Assembly: GCA_964526675.1 (NCBI GenBank)
Contig: CAZGLY010000013.1
Span: 1 to 64,000, forward strand
DNA length: 64,000 nucleotides
DNA from: CAZADA01 sp964526675
Lineage (GTDB): Bacteria > Pseudomonadota > Alphaproteobacteria > Caulobacterales > Maricaulaceae
Direction of reading: 5' to 3'
The stretch's first letter is position 1; every line of letters begins with the position of its first letter. The position numbers were made by a program, and so were the translations under genes. Positions 55,373 through 63,325 of the stretch are shown piece by piece. The notes under the pieces are model-generated. The model saw only the letters and a program-made list of their open reading frames with translations. It did no database searches and was not told the origin of the DNA.

Positions 55373-56008
55373 ATGAGCTATGCGGTGAAGGAAATCTACT
55401 ACACCCTCCAGGGCGAGGGCCTGCGCGCAGGCCGTGCGGCGGTGTTTGTGCGGTTTGCCGGGTGCAATCTGTGGAGCGGGCGCGATGCCGACCGCGCGAC
55501 CGCGATCTGTGCGTTTTGCGACACCGACTTCGTGGGGACGGATGGACCTGGCGGCGGTCGTTTCGAAACGGCCGCTGACGTAGCGGCGGCGGCGCGCGCC
55601 GCCTGGCCGAGCGACGCGGCGGGCGTCCCTTATGTCGTGTGCACCGGCGGCGAGCCTTTGCTGCAACTCGATCGGGCGTTGGTGGCCGCGCTCCATGACG
55701 CGGGCTTTGAGGTGGCGGTCGAAACCAACGGCACGCTGCCCGCGCCGCCGGGGCTGGATTGGGTGTGCCTGAGCCCGAAGGCCGGGACGGATCTCGCCGT
55801 GACCACCGGCGACGAGCTCAAGCTGGTGTATCCTCAAGCTGGCGCGCCGCCGGAGGCGTTTGAGCACTTCGCCTTCGGCGCGTTTCTGTTGCAGCCCATG
55901 GACGGGCCGGCGCTGGCGGAGAACACGGCGGCGGCGGCGCAATACTGCCTCAAGCACCCGCGCTGGCGGCTCTGCTTGCAAACCCACAAGCTCGTCGGTT
56001 TGCCCTAG
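55373..56008 (+). CDS. queE: 7-carboxy-7-deazaguanine synthase QueE
   Basis: 211 residues, radical-SAM enzyme of queuosine (7-deazaguanine) synthesis that turns carboxy-tetrahydropterin into carboxy-deazaguanine. It starts AVKEIYYTLQGEGLRAGRAA. The cluster motif is the long form C-x14-C-x2-C (CNLW ... AICAFCDT), known for one QueE subgroup rather than the usual Cx3Cx2C. VCTGGEPLLQLD, VAVETNGTLPAP and VCLSPKAG follow. There is no clear Shine-Dalgarno. Neither queC nor queD is near. The next gene starts 48 bp later. Confidence 0.95.
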   Translation: MSYAVKEIYYTLQGEGLRAGRAAVFVRFAGCNLWSGRDADRATAICAFCDTDFVGTDGPGGGRFETAADVAAAARAAWPSDAAGVPYVVCTGGEPLLQLDRALVAALHDAGFEVAVETNGTLPAPPGLDWVCLSPKAGTDLAVTTGDELKLVYPQAGAPPEAFEHFAFGAFLLQPMDGPALAENTAAAAQYCLKHPRWRLCLQTHKLVGLP

Positions 56009-56056
56009 AGCGGGCGTGCGTTCCCACGACGCGCGCGCCGTGCGATACGCCCGAGC

Positions 56057-56860
56057 ATGAGCGTTGAGATGACTGAGAGCCATGCCGCAGAACCTGATCT
56101 GCGCCCGCCGCATCTGCGCCGCGAGCCCGCCGCGCCGCCGGAGGGCGTGAGCCATCGCGTCCTGAGCTTCTTTCCGGAGCCAGAGGTGACGGACGCGGCG
56201 GTGGCGGCGCGGTTGGCGACCCCGATGATGCGTCTGAACGCGCAGCTCGGCTTGCTCTTTGGCGATCACCACATTCTGCGCGTCGCCTTTCAGAACGCCC
56301 ACGCCATTGACGACCACATGTGGCGGTCCAACCAGCCGAGCCCCGCGCAACTGCGGCGCTGGGCGGCGCGCGGCGTGAAGACCGTGATCAATCTGCGCGG
56401 TCTCTCCACCAAGTCGTTTCACCTGCTGGAGCGCGACGCCTGCGCGCGCCTGGGGTTGGACCTGGTGACCCTTCGGGTGAATTCGCGCCACACGCCCTGG
56501 CCGGTGGTGCCGCGCATGATCCGCGACATGTTCGACTCCATCCGCTATCCGGCGCTGATGCACTGTAAGTCCGGGGCCGACCGCGCGGGGCTGATGGGCG
56601 TCTTCTATCGTCACTTTCGCCTGGGCGAGCCGGTGTCGCAGGCGCTGGAGCAGCTGTCGCCGAAATACCTCCATGTGCGCAGCGGCAAGACGGGCATTCT
56701 CGACGCCTATTTCGAGGCGTATCTCCGCGAGGGCGAGCCGCAGGGCTTGTCGTTGATCGAGTGGTCCGAAGGCGGCTTTGACCCCAAGGCGTTCAAGGCC
56801 GCCTACCGCCCAAACGCGCTGGGGAGCTTTTTCGTCGACGCGATCCTGCGACGGGAGTGA
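56057..56860 (+). CDS. tyrosine / dual-specificity phosphatase family protein
   Basis: 267 residues. Cysteine-based phosphatase: the signature HCKSGADRAG (HCx5R, about residue 172) and the earlier block MWRSNQPSPAQLRRWAARGVKTVINLRG match the bacterial DSP-PTPase family. A long Pro/Glu-rich N terminus (1-60) is extra. The general acid is not obvious. Substrate unknown; relatives have been linked to protein-Tyr or inositol phosphates. It follows queE on the same strand and converges on the ggt gene with 8 bp between stops. Confidence 0.88.
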   Translation: MSVEMTESHAAEPDLRPPHLRREPAAPPEGVSHRVLSFFPEPEVTDAAVAARLATPMMRLNAQLGLLFGDHHILRVAFQNAHAIDDHMWRSNQPSPAQLRRWAARGVKTVINLRGLSTKSFHLLERDACARLGLDLVTLRVNSRHTPWPVVPRMIRDMFDSIRYPALMHCKSGADRAGLMGVFYRHFRLGEPVSQALEQLSPKYLHVRSGKTGILDAYFEAYLREGEPQGLSLIEWSEGGFDPKAFKAAYRPNALGSFFVDAILRRE

Positions 56861-56868
56861 GCGGGGCG

Positions 56869-58689
56869 TTACGGCGTCCCAACCACGCCTTCGCGGCGTG
56901 GATCGGCCGCGCCGACCAGGGTCCCATCGGCTTGGCGCAGAATGGTGTGGATGCCGGAGTTCTCCCGAGAGGGCTCCGCCACCGCGAAACCACGCGCCGT
57001 CAGCGCGGCGGCCAGCTCCTCGCTGCGGGGATGGCCCGCTTCGATCCGCACCTGCGGGCCCCGCGCGACGACGTTCGGCAGCTCCGCTGCGTCCTGGGGG
57101 GTTAGGCCCCAGTCAAGCACGCCGACGAGGGACTTCGCCGTGTAGGCGATGATGGAGTTGCCCCCGGGCGAGCCTGTCGCCATCACAAACGCGCCCGTCT
57201 CGTCGAGGACGATGGTCGGCGACATGGACGAACGGGGCCTTTTGCCCGCCTCGACGCGGTTGGCCGCTTGGCGGCCTTGCGCGTCCACGGGGGCGCGCGC
57301 GAAGTCCGTCAGCTCATTGTTGAGCATCATGCCGCCGGCCATGCGGCCGGAGCCGAAGGGGGATTCCACCGTTGCGGTCATCGAGACGACGTCGCCCTCG
57401 GCGTCCATAATCACGAAGTGCGTGGTGCCGGGCGTGTCGGCGGTGGAGTCCGCGCCGGCGGGTTCTGGCGCCGGGCCGTTGGGATCGAAAGCCCACGGAT
57501 CGCCCGGCTCAACCGTCTCACGCGCGGCGCCATGGGCGTCGATCAGCGCGGCGCGTTGCGCGAGGTAGCGCGGGTCGAGCAGGCCGGCCTTGGGCACCGC
57601 GACATAGCGATCGTCCGCCACATACCGATCGCGGTCGGCGTACGCGAGCCGCTGCGCCTCCGTGAACAGCACCCAATTGTCGAGGTCTTCAGGGCCGCCG
57701 GCGTCGAAGTCGTGACGCTCCAACAGGCCGAGGACTTGGCCGACCGCCAGGCCGCCGGAGGCGGGCGGCGGCGCGCCGCAGACCCGCCAGACCCGATAGG
57801 GCGTGCAGATCGGTTGGGTTCGCCGGGCGTTGTAGCCCGCCAGGTCGACCGCCGTCAGCCGCGAGGGGCGCGGTTCGGCGCGGGCGGCGGTCAAGATGGC
57901 GTCGGCCAGCGGGCCCTGATGCAGCGCGCGCGGATTGTCCGCCAGCGCGCGCAGCGTTGCGGCGTAAGCGGCGTTTTTCAGAATGTGCCCGACGGGCAGG
58001 GGCTCGTCGTCAATGAAATAGTAAGCGCGCGACTCCGGTTGCAGCTTCAGATGAAAGCCGAGAAGTCCAATCAGGTAATTGAGCCGTTCCGAGACCGGGA
58101 ACCCATCATCCGCCAGAACGATCGCGGGTTGAAGCAGGTCGGCCCACGGCAGCGCGCCGTGATCGCTGTGGGCGAGAGCCAGCATGTCGACCACGCCGGG
58201 GACGCCGACGCTGAGCCCGCTGGCCCAGGCGTCGCGAAAGCCCAAGGTCGCTCCGGAATCATCGAGGAACATGTCCGGCGTGGCCGCCGCGGGCGCGGCC
58301 TCGCGTCCATCATAGACGGTGATGGCGCGCGTTTCGCCGTCATAGTGGACGAGGAACCCGCCGCCCGCGAAGCCTGAACTCTGCGGTTCCACCAAGCTCA
58401 GCGTGGCCTCCACCGCGACCGCGGCGTCGACGGCGGAGCCGCCGGCGCGCAAGATCTCAAGACCCGCCGCCACAGCCAGCGGGTGGGCCGCGGCCACCAT
58501 GGCGTCAGCGTCGGCCGCGGGCGGCGCGACCGTTTGACCCGCAACGGCCGTCGCGTCTGCGCCGCCCGTTCTGTCTGACGGCGATGGCGCGCGGGAGCAC
58601 CCAGCCGCGATCGCCAGACCTACGGCCAAGACGACGGCCGCGCGCAATCTGTTCGATGCGCCGCGGCGCATGAGTGCGGGTTGGGTCAT
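56869..58689 (-). CDS. ggt: gamma-glutamyltranspeptidase (lipoprotein form)
   Basis: 606 residues. Ntn-hydrolase that cleaves itself and removes the gamma-glutamyl group of glutathione. A lipoprotein signal (AAVVLAVGLAIAAGC|SRAPS) replaces the usual signal peptide. The large subunit holds AVDAAVAVEATLSLVEPQSSGFAGGGFLVHYD-type blocks and PPPASGGLAVGQVLGLLE. The cleavage and nucleophile Thr is in DTPGTTHFVIMD, then MTATVESPFGSG, MMLNNELTDFA, RPRSSMSPTIV and ATGSPGGNSII. ATG 58689 has AAGGA seven bases upstream; the longer frame back to 59037 runs into the divergent gene. Single gene, divergent from the P1 peptidase. Confidence 0.95.
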   Translation of the reverse strand: MTQPALMRRGASNRLRAAVVLAVGLAIAAGCSRAPSPSDRTGGADATAVAGQTVAPPAADADAMVAAAHPLAVAAGLEILRAGGSAVDAAVAVEATLSLVEPQSSGFAGGGFLVHYDGETRAITVYDGREAAPAAATPDMFLDDSGATLGFRDAWASGLSVGVPGVVDMLALAHSDHGALPWADLLQPAIVLADDGFPVSERLNYLIGLLGFHLKLQPESRAYYFIDDEPLPVGHILKNAAYAATLRALADNPRALHQGPLADAILTAARAEPRPSRLTAVDLAGYNARRTQPICTPYRVWRVCGAPPPASGGLAVGQVLGLLERHDFDAGGPEDLDNWVLFTEAQRLAYADRDRYVADDRYVAVPKAGLLDPRYLAQRAALIDAHGAARETVEPGDPWAFDPNGPAPEPAGADSTADTPGTTHFVIMDAEGDVVSMTATVESPFGSGRMAGGMMLNNELTDFARAPVDAQGRQAANRVEAGKRPRSSMSPTIVLDETGAFVMATGSPGGNSIIAYTAKSLVGVLDWGLTPQDAAELPNVVARGPQVRIEAGHPRSEELAAALTARGFAVAEPSRENSGIHTILRQADGTLVGAADPRREGVVGTP

Positions 58690-58824
58690 GGATGGGTCCT
58701 TCTGGGTGGCTCCGGGTGCGCGCCGAGGACGCGCCGTCGTTGTCCGGCGTGGATCTGCCGTGGTCAATCGTCGATACTCCGGCGCGAGCGAACGGCGCGT
58801 GAATGTGGCCGGGGAGCGGCGTTG

Positions 58825-59904
58825 ATGGCGACAGTTGGCGAAGCGTCGACGGGTGTTCGGCCCGGGGTTCGCAATCTCATCACGGACGTGGGCGACCTCT
58901 TGGTTGGCGGGGCCCATGACGAGCGGGTCCGCACGGGCGTGACCGTGGTGCGTCGTCGCGCCGGGCGCATGGTCTGCGCGGTGGATGTCCGCGGCGGCGG
59001 GCCGGGCGCGCGCGAGACGGACGCGTTGGCGCCCCACACGCTTGTGGATGCTGTGGACGCGGTCGTGTTGAGCGGCGGTTCGGTGTACGGCCTCGCGGCG
59101 GCGGACGGCGTGACGGCGGAGCTGGGCGCGCGCGGCGCGGGGTTTCAGCTGATCGCGCTGGCAGGCGTGCCTCCATCGCCCGTGGTGCCCTCAGCGATCC
59201 TGTATGATTTGGCCAATGGCGGCGACAAAGCTTGGGGGGCGACGCCGCCCTATCGAGAGCTCGGGGCGGCGGCCTTGGCCGCAGCTGACGCGGACTTCAC
59301 CCTTGGACGCGCCGGAGCGGGTTTTGGCGCGCGCGCCGGCTCCGGGACGGGCGGGCTTGGCTCCGCCAGCGCGGTGACCTCCGACGGCTTTACGGTGGGG
59401 GCGTTGGTGGCGGTGAATTGCTTCGGCGCGGTTCGGATGCCGGGGACGGGCGCGTTCTGGGCGTGGCCGTTTGAGCAAATGTGGGACGGCGCGCCGGAGT
59501 TCGGCGGCGCTCGCCCGTGGGATGAACACAGCGATCGCGGCGACGCAGCCGGCCGCGAGGCGCTTGATCTGGAGGATTGGGGCCAGGCGAAGGTTGACCC
59601 GCGCGCGCTGGCCGCGGCGGCGCGCCCGAACACGACGATCGCTGTGGTGGCTGTCGACGCCGCGCTGACGCCGGCCAGCGCGCAGCGCTTGGCGATTATG
59701 GCGCAGGATGGGTTCGCCCGCGCGATCCGCCCAGTCCACACGCCGCTTGATGGCGACATCGTTTTCGCCGTCGCGACGGGGGACGGCCCGCCTGTCGCGG
59801 ACCCGTTCCTCATCGCCCGTCTGGGGAGTTTGGCGGCCGACTGTTTGGCGCGGGCGGTGGCCCGCGGCGTCTGGATCGCGGAGCGGGCCGACGCGGCCGG
59901 GTGA
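58825..59904 (+). CDS. P1-family peptidase (DmpA/S58-like aminopeptidase)
   Basis: 359 residues, Ntn-type fold related to L-aminopeptidase/D-esterase DmpA. N-terminal VRPGVRNLITDVGDLLVGGAHDE, VLSGGSVYGLAAADGV, PVVPSAILYDLANGGDK and the processing site GSGTGGLGSAS (the Ser after GLG would become the N-terminal nucleophile). Later ALVAVNCFGAV and NTTIAVVAVDAALTPASAQRLA fit the family. ATG 58825 has GGGGAG eight bases upstream. Divergent from ggt across 135 bp; both are self-processing peptidases that act on short peptides, possibly under common control. Confidence 0.9.
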   Translation: MATVGEASTGVRPGVRNLITDVGDLLVGGAHDERVRTGVTVVRRRAGRMVCAVDVRGGGPGARETDALAPHTLVDAVDAVVLSGGSVYGLAAADGVTAELGARGAGFQLIALAGVPPSPVVPSAILYDLANGGDKAWGATPPYRELGAAALAAADADFTLGRAGAGFGARAGSGTGGLGSASAVTSDGFTVGALVAVNCFGAVRMPGTGAFWAWPFEQMWDGAPEFGGARPWDEHSDRGDAAGREALDLEDWGQAKVDPRALAAAARPNTTIAVVAVDAALTPASAQRLAIMAQDGFARAIRPVHTPLDGDIVFAVATGDGPPVADPFLIARLGSLAADCLARAVARGVWIAERADAAG

Positions 59905-59909
59905 CGTCG

Positions 59910-60290
59910 TCAGCGCGCCGGAGACCGTCCGCCGGACGCATCGCCTTCGCCGCCCGGCGAGAGCGTGGTGAGAATGCGCTTGATCGCTTCATCGGTGCCG
60001 AGCGCCGCGCGACGGGCGCTGGCGTGCATGTCCCGCACGACCGTTTCGTAGTCCAGGCCTTCAGCGTTCCGGCTCTCGGACAGCTCCTCACCCGAGAGGG
60101 CTTCCAGCTCGCGGCCTTCCGAGTCCGCCACGACAATCATGGGCCCCGCCGGCGCGGCGTCCACCGAGACGGCATAGCCATCGGCCTCAAAGCCGAACGC
60201 GTTTTGGCCCGGGCCCTCGACCCACGGAATCCGGCCCTCGCGGGTCAGCGTCGCCAGACGGTCGATCAATTCTCGGGTGAGGTCGTGCAT
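59910..60290 (-). CDS. unknown 126-residue protein coupled to vsr
   Basis: Not recognised. The N-terminal part (LTRELIDRLATLTREGRIPW) and the following strands (AFGFEADGYAVSVDAA, MIVVADSEGRELEAL) suggest a small alpha/beta domain; a helix-rich C-terminal half (YETVVRDMHASARRAALGTDEAIKRIL) and a flexible Gly/Ser tail follow. The start codon has GGAG eight bases upstream and lies inside the vsr 3' end (25-bp overlap), so translation is coupled. Being third in a DNA methyltransferase-vsr unit suggests a related role, but the sequence gives no function. It converges on the P1 peptidase gene with 5 bp between stops. Confidence 0.7.
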   Translation of the reverse strand: MHDLTRELIDRLATLTREGRIPWVEGPGQNAFGFEADGYAVSVDAAPAGPMIVVADSEGRELEALSGEELSESRNAEGLDYETVVRDMHASARRAALGTDEAIKRILTTLSPGGEGDASGGRSPAR

Positions 60291-60775
60291 GGGACATCTC
60301 CAATCGTCATCCGGTGAGGTAACGCGTCTTGGTTGACATTTGAACCGGCGGTCGCCGCTGTCCGGCCCGGCGCCCCAAGAAAGGCGCCCAGTCGATCGGC
60401 CAGGTCGGGCAGCTTGAGGGCGCACTCCCACACCACGCCAACGCGCCATCCTGAAGCCGCCAGGGCCTCTTGAGCCTTGGCGTCGCGGGCTTGGTTGCGG
60501 GCGATTTTGGTGCGCCAATAGTCCTGATTCGCTTTGGGGATGCGGGCGCCGCGGCGGCAGTCGTGGCCATGCCAAAAGCAGCCATGCACAAAAATCACCG
60601 CGCGGCGTCCGGGCAGGACGATGTCTGGGGCGCCGGGCAAGTCCTTGCGGTGCAGACGAAACCGATAGCCCATGGCGTGAAGCAGGCGGCGGATCGCGCG
60701 TTCAGGCTTGGTGTCGCGGCTCTTCACGGCGCGCATCACCGCGGCGCGTTTCTCGGGCGTGAAGACATCCGTCAT
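60266..60775 (-). CDS. vsr: very short patch repair endonuclease Vsr
   Basis: 169 residues. The Vsr endonuclease nicks beside T:G mismatches that arise when 5-methylcytosine deaminates. Start VFTPEKRAAVMRAVKSRDTKPE, then YRFRLHRKDLPGAPDIVLPGRRAVIFVHGCFWHGHDC and YWRTKIARNQARDAKAQEALAASGWRVGVVWECAL, the classical conserved blocks with catalytic Asp (GAPDIV) and the Cys/His zinc ligands. The tail after about residue 140 is variable and encoded in the overlap with the next gene. The ATG overlaps the methyltransferase stop by 4 bp. Confidence 0.95.
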   Translation of the reverse strand: MTDVFTPEKRAAVMRAVKSRDTKPERAIRRLLHAMGYRFRLHRKDLPGAPDIVLPGRRAVIFVHGCFWHGHDCRRGARIPKANQDYWRTKIARNQARDAKAQEALAASGWRVGVVWECALKLPDLADRLGAFLGAPGRTAATAGSNVNQDALPHRMTIGDVPCTTSPEN

Positions 60776-61965
60776 CGGGCGGTGGCGCGCGCGGGCGGCG
60801 AGGCGGCTCTCGCCAGCGGCGCCGCCAGAAGCGGCGTGAGCAGGTGCTCCGTGAGCCGTGCGACCACCGGCGCCGCCACGCCGTCGCCCAAGAGCTTCAA
60901 CGCGGCGGTGTCGGCCGTGGGCAGGGCGTAGTCGTCATCCACGCCCATCAAGCGCGCGGCCTCGCGCGGGGTGATCGCGCGGGCGCGCACGGGGGCGTCG
61001 CCATGGCATTCCACGATGAACTGGCGCGAGGATCCGCCGCCGGGCGTTCGCAAGCAGCCCGCCAAACCATCGAACCGCGCTTCCGCGCGCTGCACGCGGC
61101 GACCGTTTTCCATGCGCACCCGCCGATAGACCGCCGCGATCTCACGCCGGCCCGAAGCGCGCGCGGCGTCCAGCTTGCCAAGGCTGCGCGGTCCCATCAG
61201 GTCGATCAGCGCCTGCGTCTTTGCGGCGGGCCACCAGGGCGCGTCGTTGTCCAACAGGTCCGCCAAGCGCGTGTTCCGTATGGGGGGCGTGGGGAGCCGC
61301 CACCACGCCCACGCCGCCTGAAGATGCGGGGGCAATCGCCCGTGAGCCAGGATCACGCCCGACGCGCAGCCCCAACGGTTTGGATTCGGGCGCTGAGCCA
61401 TGAACGGCGCCGCGTCGAGGCGCGCCAGCTCTCCGCGGTCGATCGCCACGATGAACACGCGCGGGCGTGATTGGGGCAGGACGTCCGCGGCGTCCAGCTG
61501 CACCGCCCCCACGATGTAGCCGGCCTCGACCACGGCGGCGATCACGCGCTCGAAATCCGCGCCGCCATGGGAGGTGAGCAGGCCCGTCACATTCTCCAAA
61601 ACGATCGCGCGCGGCGCCTCGTCCGTTTCGCGCAGCGCCGCCATCAGGCGCCAGAACCCATGGAACGCGCTCGATCGCGCGCCTTCCAACCCGGCTCGGG
61701 GCCCGGCGAGGGAGAGGTCCTGACACGGGAAGCTCGCCCAGGCGAGATCGGCGCGCGCGCGACCGTGGGTCCGCAGGGCGTCCGCGCGGATGTCCCACAC
61801 GTCCGCCACGGTCAAGACATCGTGAGGGAAGTGGGCGCGGTAGGCGGCGGCCTTCATCGGATCATGGTCGTTGGCGAAGACGCACCGCCAGGGGCCTCCG
61901 CGTTCGAGGCCCAGACGCGCCAGGCCGCCGCCGGCGAAAAACTCGAAGAAGGTGAGCGCGGTCAT
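60772..61965 (-). CDS. DNA (cytosine-5-)-methyltransferase
   Basis: 397 residues. Motif I FFEFFAGGGLARLGLE, motif IV with the catalytic Cys in WASFPCQDLSLAG, motif VI IVLENVTGLL, motif VIII QSRPRVFIVAI, a target-recognition region (about 190-300) and motifs IX/X near the C terminus (RAITPREAARLMGVDDDY, KLLGDGVAAPVV). It methylates a cytosine in an unknown short site. The start 61965 lacks a clear Shine-Dalgarno. No restriction enzyme gene is adjacent, so it is probably an orphan enzyme paired with Vsr, though an uncharacterised third gene follows. The 88-bp divergent gap leads to a DUF938 gene. Confidence 0.94.
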   Translation of the reverse strand: MTALTFFEFFAGGGLARLGLERGGPWRCVFANDHDPMKAAAYRAHFPHDVLTVADVWDIRADALRTHGRARADLAWASFPCQDLSLAGPRAGLEGARSSAFHGFWRLMAALRETDEAPRAIVLENVTGLLTSHGGADFERVIAAVVEAGYIVGAVQLDAADVLPQSRPRVFIVAIDRGELARLDAAPFMAQRPNPNRWGCASGVILAHGRLPPHLQAAWAWWRLPTPPIRNTRLADLLDNDAPWWPAAKTQALIDLMGPRSLGKLDAARASGRREIAAVYRRVRMENGRRVQRAEARFDGLAGCLRTPGGGSSRQFIVECHGDAPVRARAITPREAARLMGVDDDYALPTADTAALKLLGDGVAAPVVARLTEHLLTPLLAAPLARAASPPARATAR

Positions 61966-62053
61966 GGTGTCATTCGAACGTGATTGACGGCGGCCCGCCA
62001 GATCCAATCCACTCGCGGGGTCGCCGCGACGGGCGTGCGCCAGGGAGACGGGC

Positions 62054-62716
62054 ATGAGCGAGGATAAGCCGATCGCGCTGGAGGCGCGCGAGGCCATGGA
62101 GGATGCGCGGTTGTTTTCGCCGTCGGCGGGACGCAATCGCGACGTGATCGCGGCGACCTTCGCCGGCGTGCTGGCCAAGGGTGCGCACGTATTGGAGATC
62201 GGGGCGGGCACGGGCGAACACGCGGTGGCGGTTGTGAGCGCGCGTCCGGACCTGCGGTGGCGACCGACGGATCCGGATCCGCAGTCGCGCGCGAGCATCG
62301 CGGCGTGGGCCGCCCACGCCGGTCTCGATCAGATCGCCGCGCCAGTGGCGTTGGACGCCCGGGACGCGCCGTGGCCCGTGGAGCACGACGGTCCTTTTGA
62401 CGCGCTTGTGAGCATCAACATGATCCACATCGCGCCCTGGAGCGCGGCGCTGGGCGTGCTGGCGGGGGCGGAACGGCTGGTGACGCCCGGGGGACAGTTG
62501 GTGTTCTACGGGCCGTTCGCCCACGGAGGCGTGCACACGGCGCCCTCGAACGCGGAGTTCGACGCGTCGCTGAAGGCGCGCGATCCGAGCTGGGGCGTGC
62601 GGGACCTCGACGCGATCGTGGCGGCGGCTGCGCCGCACGGGCTCGCCCTCGACCGCACAATCCCCATGCCGGCGAACAACCAGGTCGTCGTGTTTCGTCG
62701 GGAGACCGCGCGTTAG
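62054..62716 (+). CDS. DUF938-family SAM-dependent methyltransferase
   Basis: 220 residues. Start ARLFSPSAGRNRDVIAATFAGVL, motif I VLEIGAGTGEHAVAVVSARPDL, WRPTDPDPQSRASIAAWA, then ALVSINMIHIAPWSAALGVLAGAERLV, VFYGPFAHGGVHTAPSNAEFDASLKARDPSWGVRDLD and MPANNQVVVFRR. That set is specific for DUF938. The substrate is unknown; it is usually a cytosolic small-molecule or lipid methyltransferase. GGGAG five bases upstream of ATG. Converges on the isochorismatase-fold gene. Confidence 0.92.
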   Translation: MSEDKPIALEAREAMEDARLFSPSAGRNRDVIAATFAGVLAKGAHVLEIGAGTGEHAVAVVSARPDLRWRPTDPDPQSRASIAAWAAHAGLDQIAAPVALDARDAPWPVEHDGPFDALVSINMIHIAPWSAALGVLAGAERLVTPGGQLVFYGPFAHGGVHTAPSNAEFDASLKARDPSWGVRDLDAIVAAAAPHGLALDRTIPMPANNQVVVFRRETAR

Positions 62717-62738
62717 AGCGCCGTCGCCACGCGCGGCG

Positions 62739-63296
62739 TTATCCCAACAGCGACGCGATCCATTGCCCCATCTTGACGCCGTCGTCGGTGTGCCAGCTGT
62801 CGACGACGCGCGACGCCCAGGTCGCCAGCGGCTCCACGCTGGCGCCCGCGTCACGCAAGCCCTGAAACGCGGCGGCTTCGGTGCGCGGGTCCATGCCGCC
62901 TGTCGGCTCGACCAAAACGGTGACAGAATACCCCGCCGCAAGCGCATCCAGCGCCGTGTGGGCGACAACGATTTCGCTCAGGACGCCCGCCAACACGAGA
63001 TGCGGTCGGTTGAGCGCTTGGACGGCCTCGCGAGACGACGCGTCGGCGAACGCGCTCGCCCCCGGCCGGACGGCCGATGCAAGACTCGGCAACACCGACG
63101 ACACCGAGCTGGTGACCTTCGGATCCGGCACGCCGAAGGCCACCACGGATCCGAAGGCCGGCAGTGTGTAATGCGCTGCAATGCTGGCCAAGACGCCTGC
63201 GGCATGGCGCACACGATCCGGCGCTTGCGTCTTCGACAGGTCGATAATGTTGTCTTGGTGATCGAGAAAGATCACCGCCGATTGGTCCAGCAACAT
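62739..63296 (-). CDS. isochorismatase-fold protein lacking the catalytic Cys
   Basis: 185 residues, cysteine-hydrolase (YcaC-like) fold. AVIFLDHQDNIIDLSKT carries the conserved Asp, VRPGASAFADASSREAVQAL the second active-site position, and GAGYSVTVLVEPTGGMDPRTEAAA-like blocks (ALAAGYSVTVLVEPTGGMD) the later region. The nucleophile segment, normally G..TEVCVA, reads LAGVLSEIVVAHTALDA: the Cys is Val (codon 62967-62969). With the nucleophile gone, hydrolysis is unlikely. The reading frame is intact. The gene precedes nothing on its strand and follows the thiolase after 29 bp. Confidence 0.85.
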   Translation of the reverse strand: MLLDQSAVIFLDHQDNIIDLSKTQAPDRVRHAAGVLASIAAHYTLPAFGSVVAFGVPDPKVTSSVSSVLPSLASAVRPGASAFADASSREAVQALNRPHLVLAGVLSEIVVAHTALDALAAGYSVTVLVEPTGGMDPRTEAAAFQGLRDAGASVEPLATWASRVVDSWHTDDGVKMGQWIASLLG

Positions 63297-63325
63297 CGTG
63301 TCGCCCTTCGCGCAGCGTTTCCGCT

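Noticed and set aside
52534..61965. Possibility that DUF262 and the C5 methyltransferase form one restriction system
   Set aside because: They are 6 kb apart with unrelated housekeeping genes (queE, ggt) between them; nothing couples them beyond theme.
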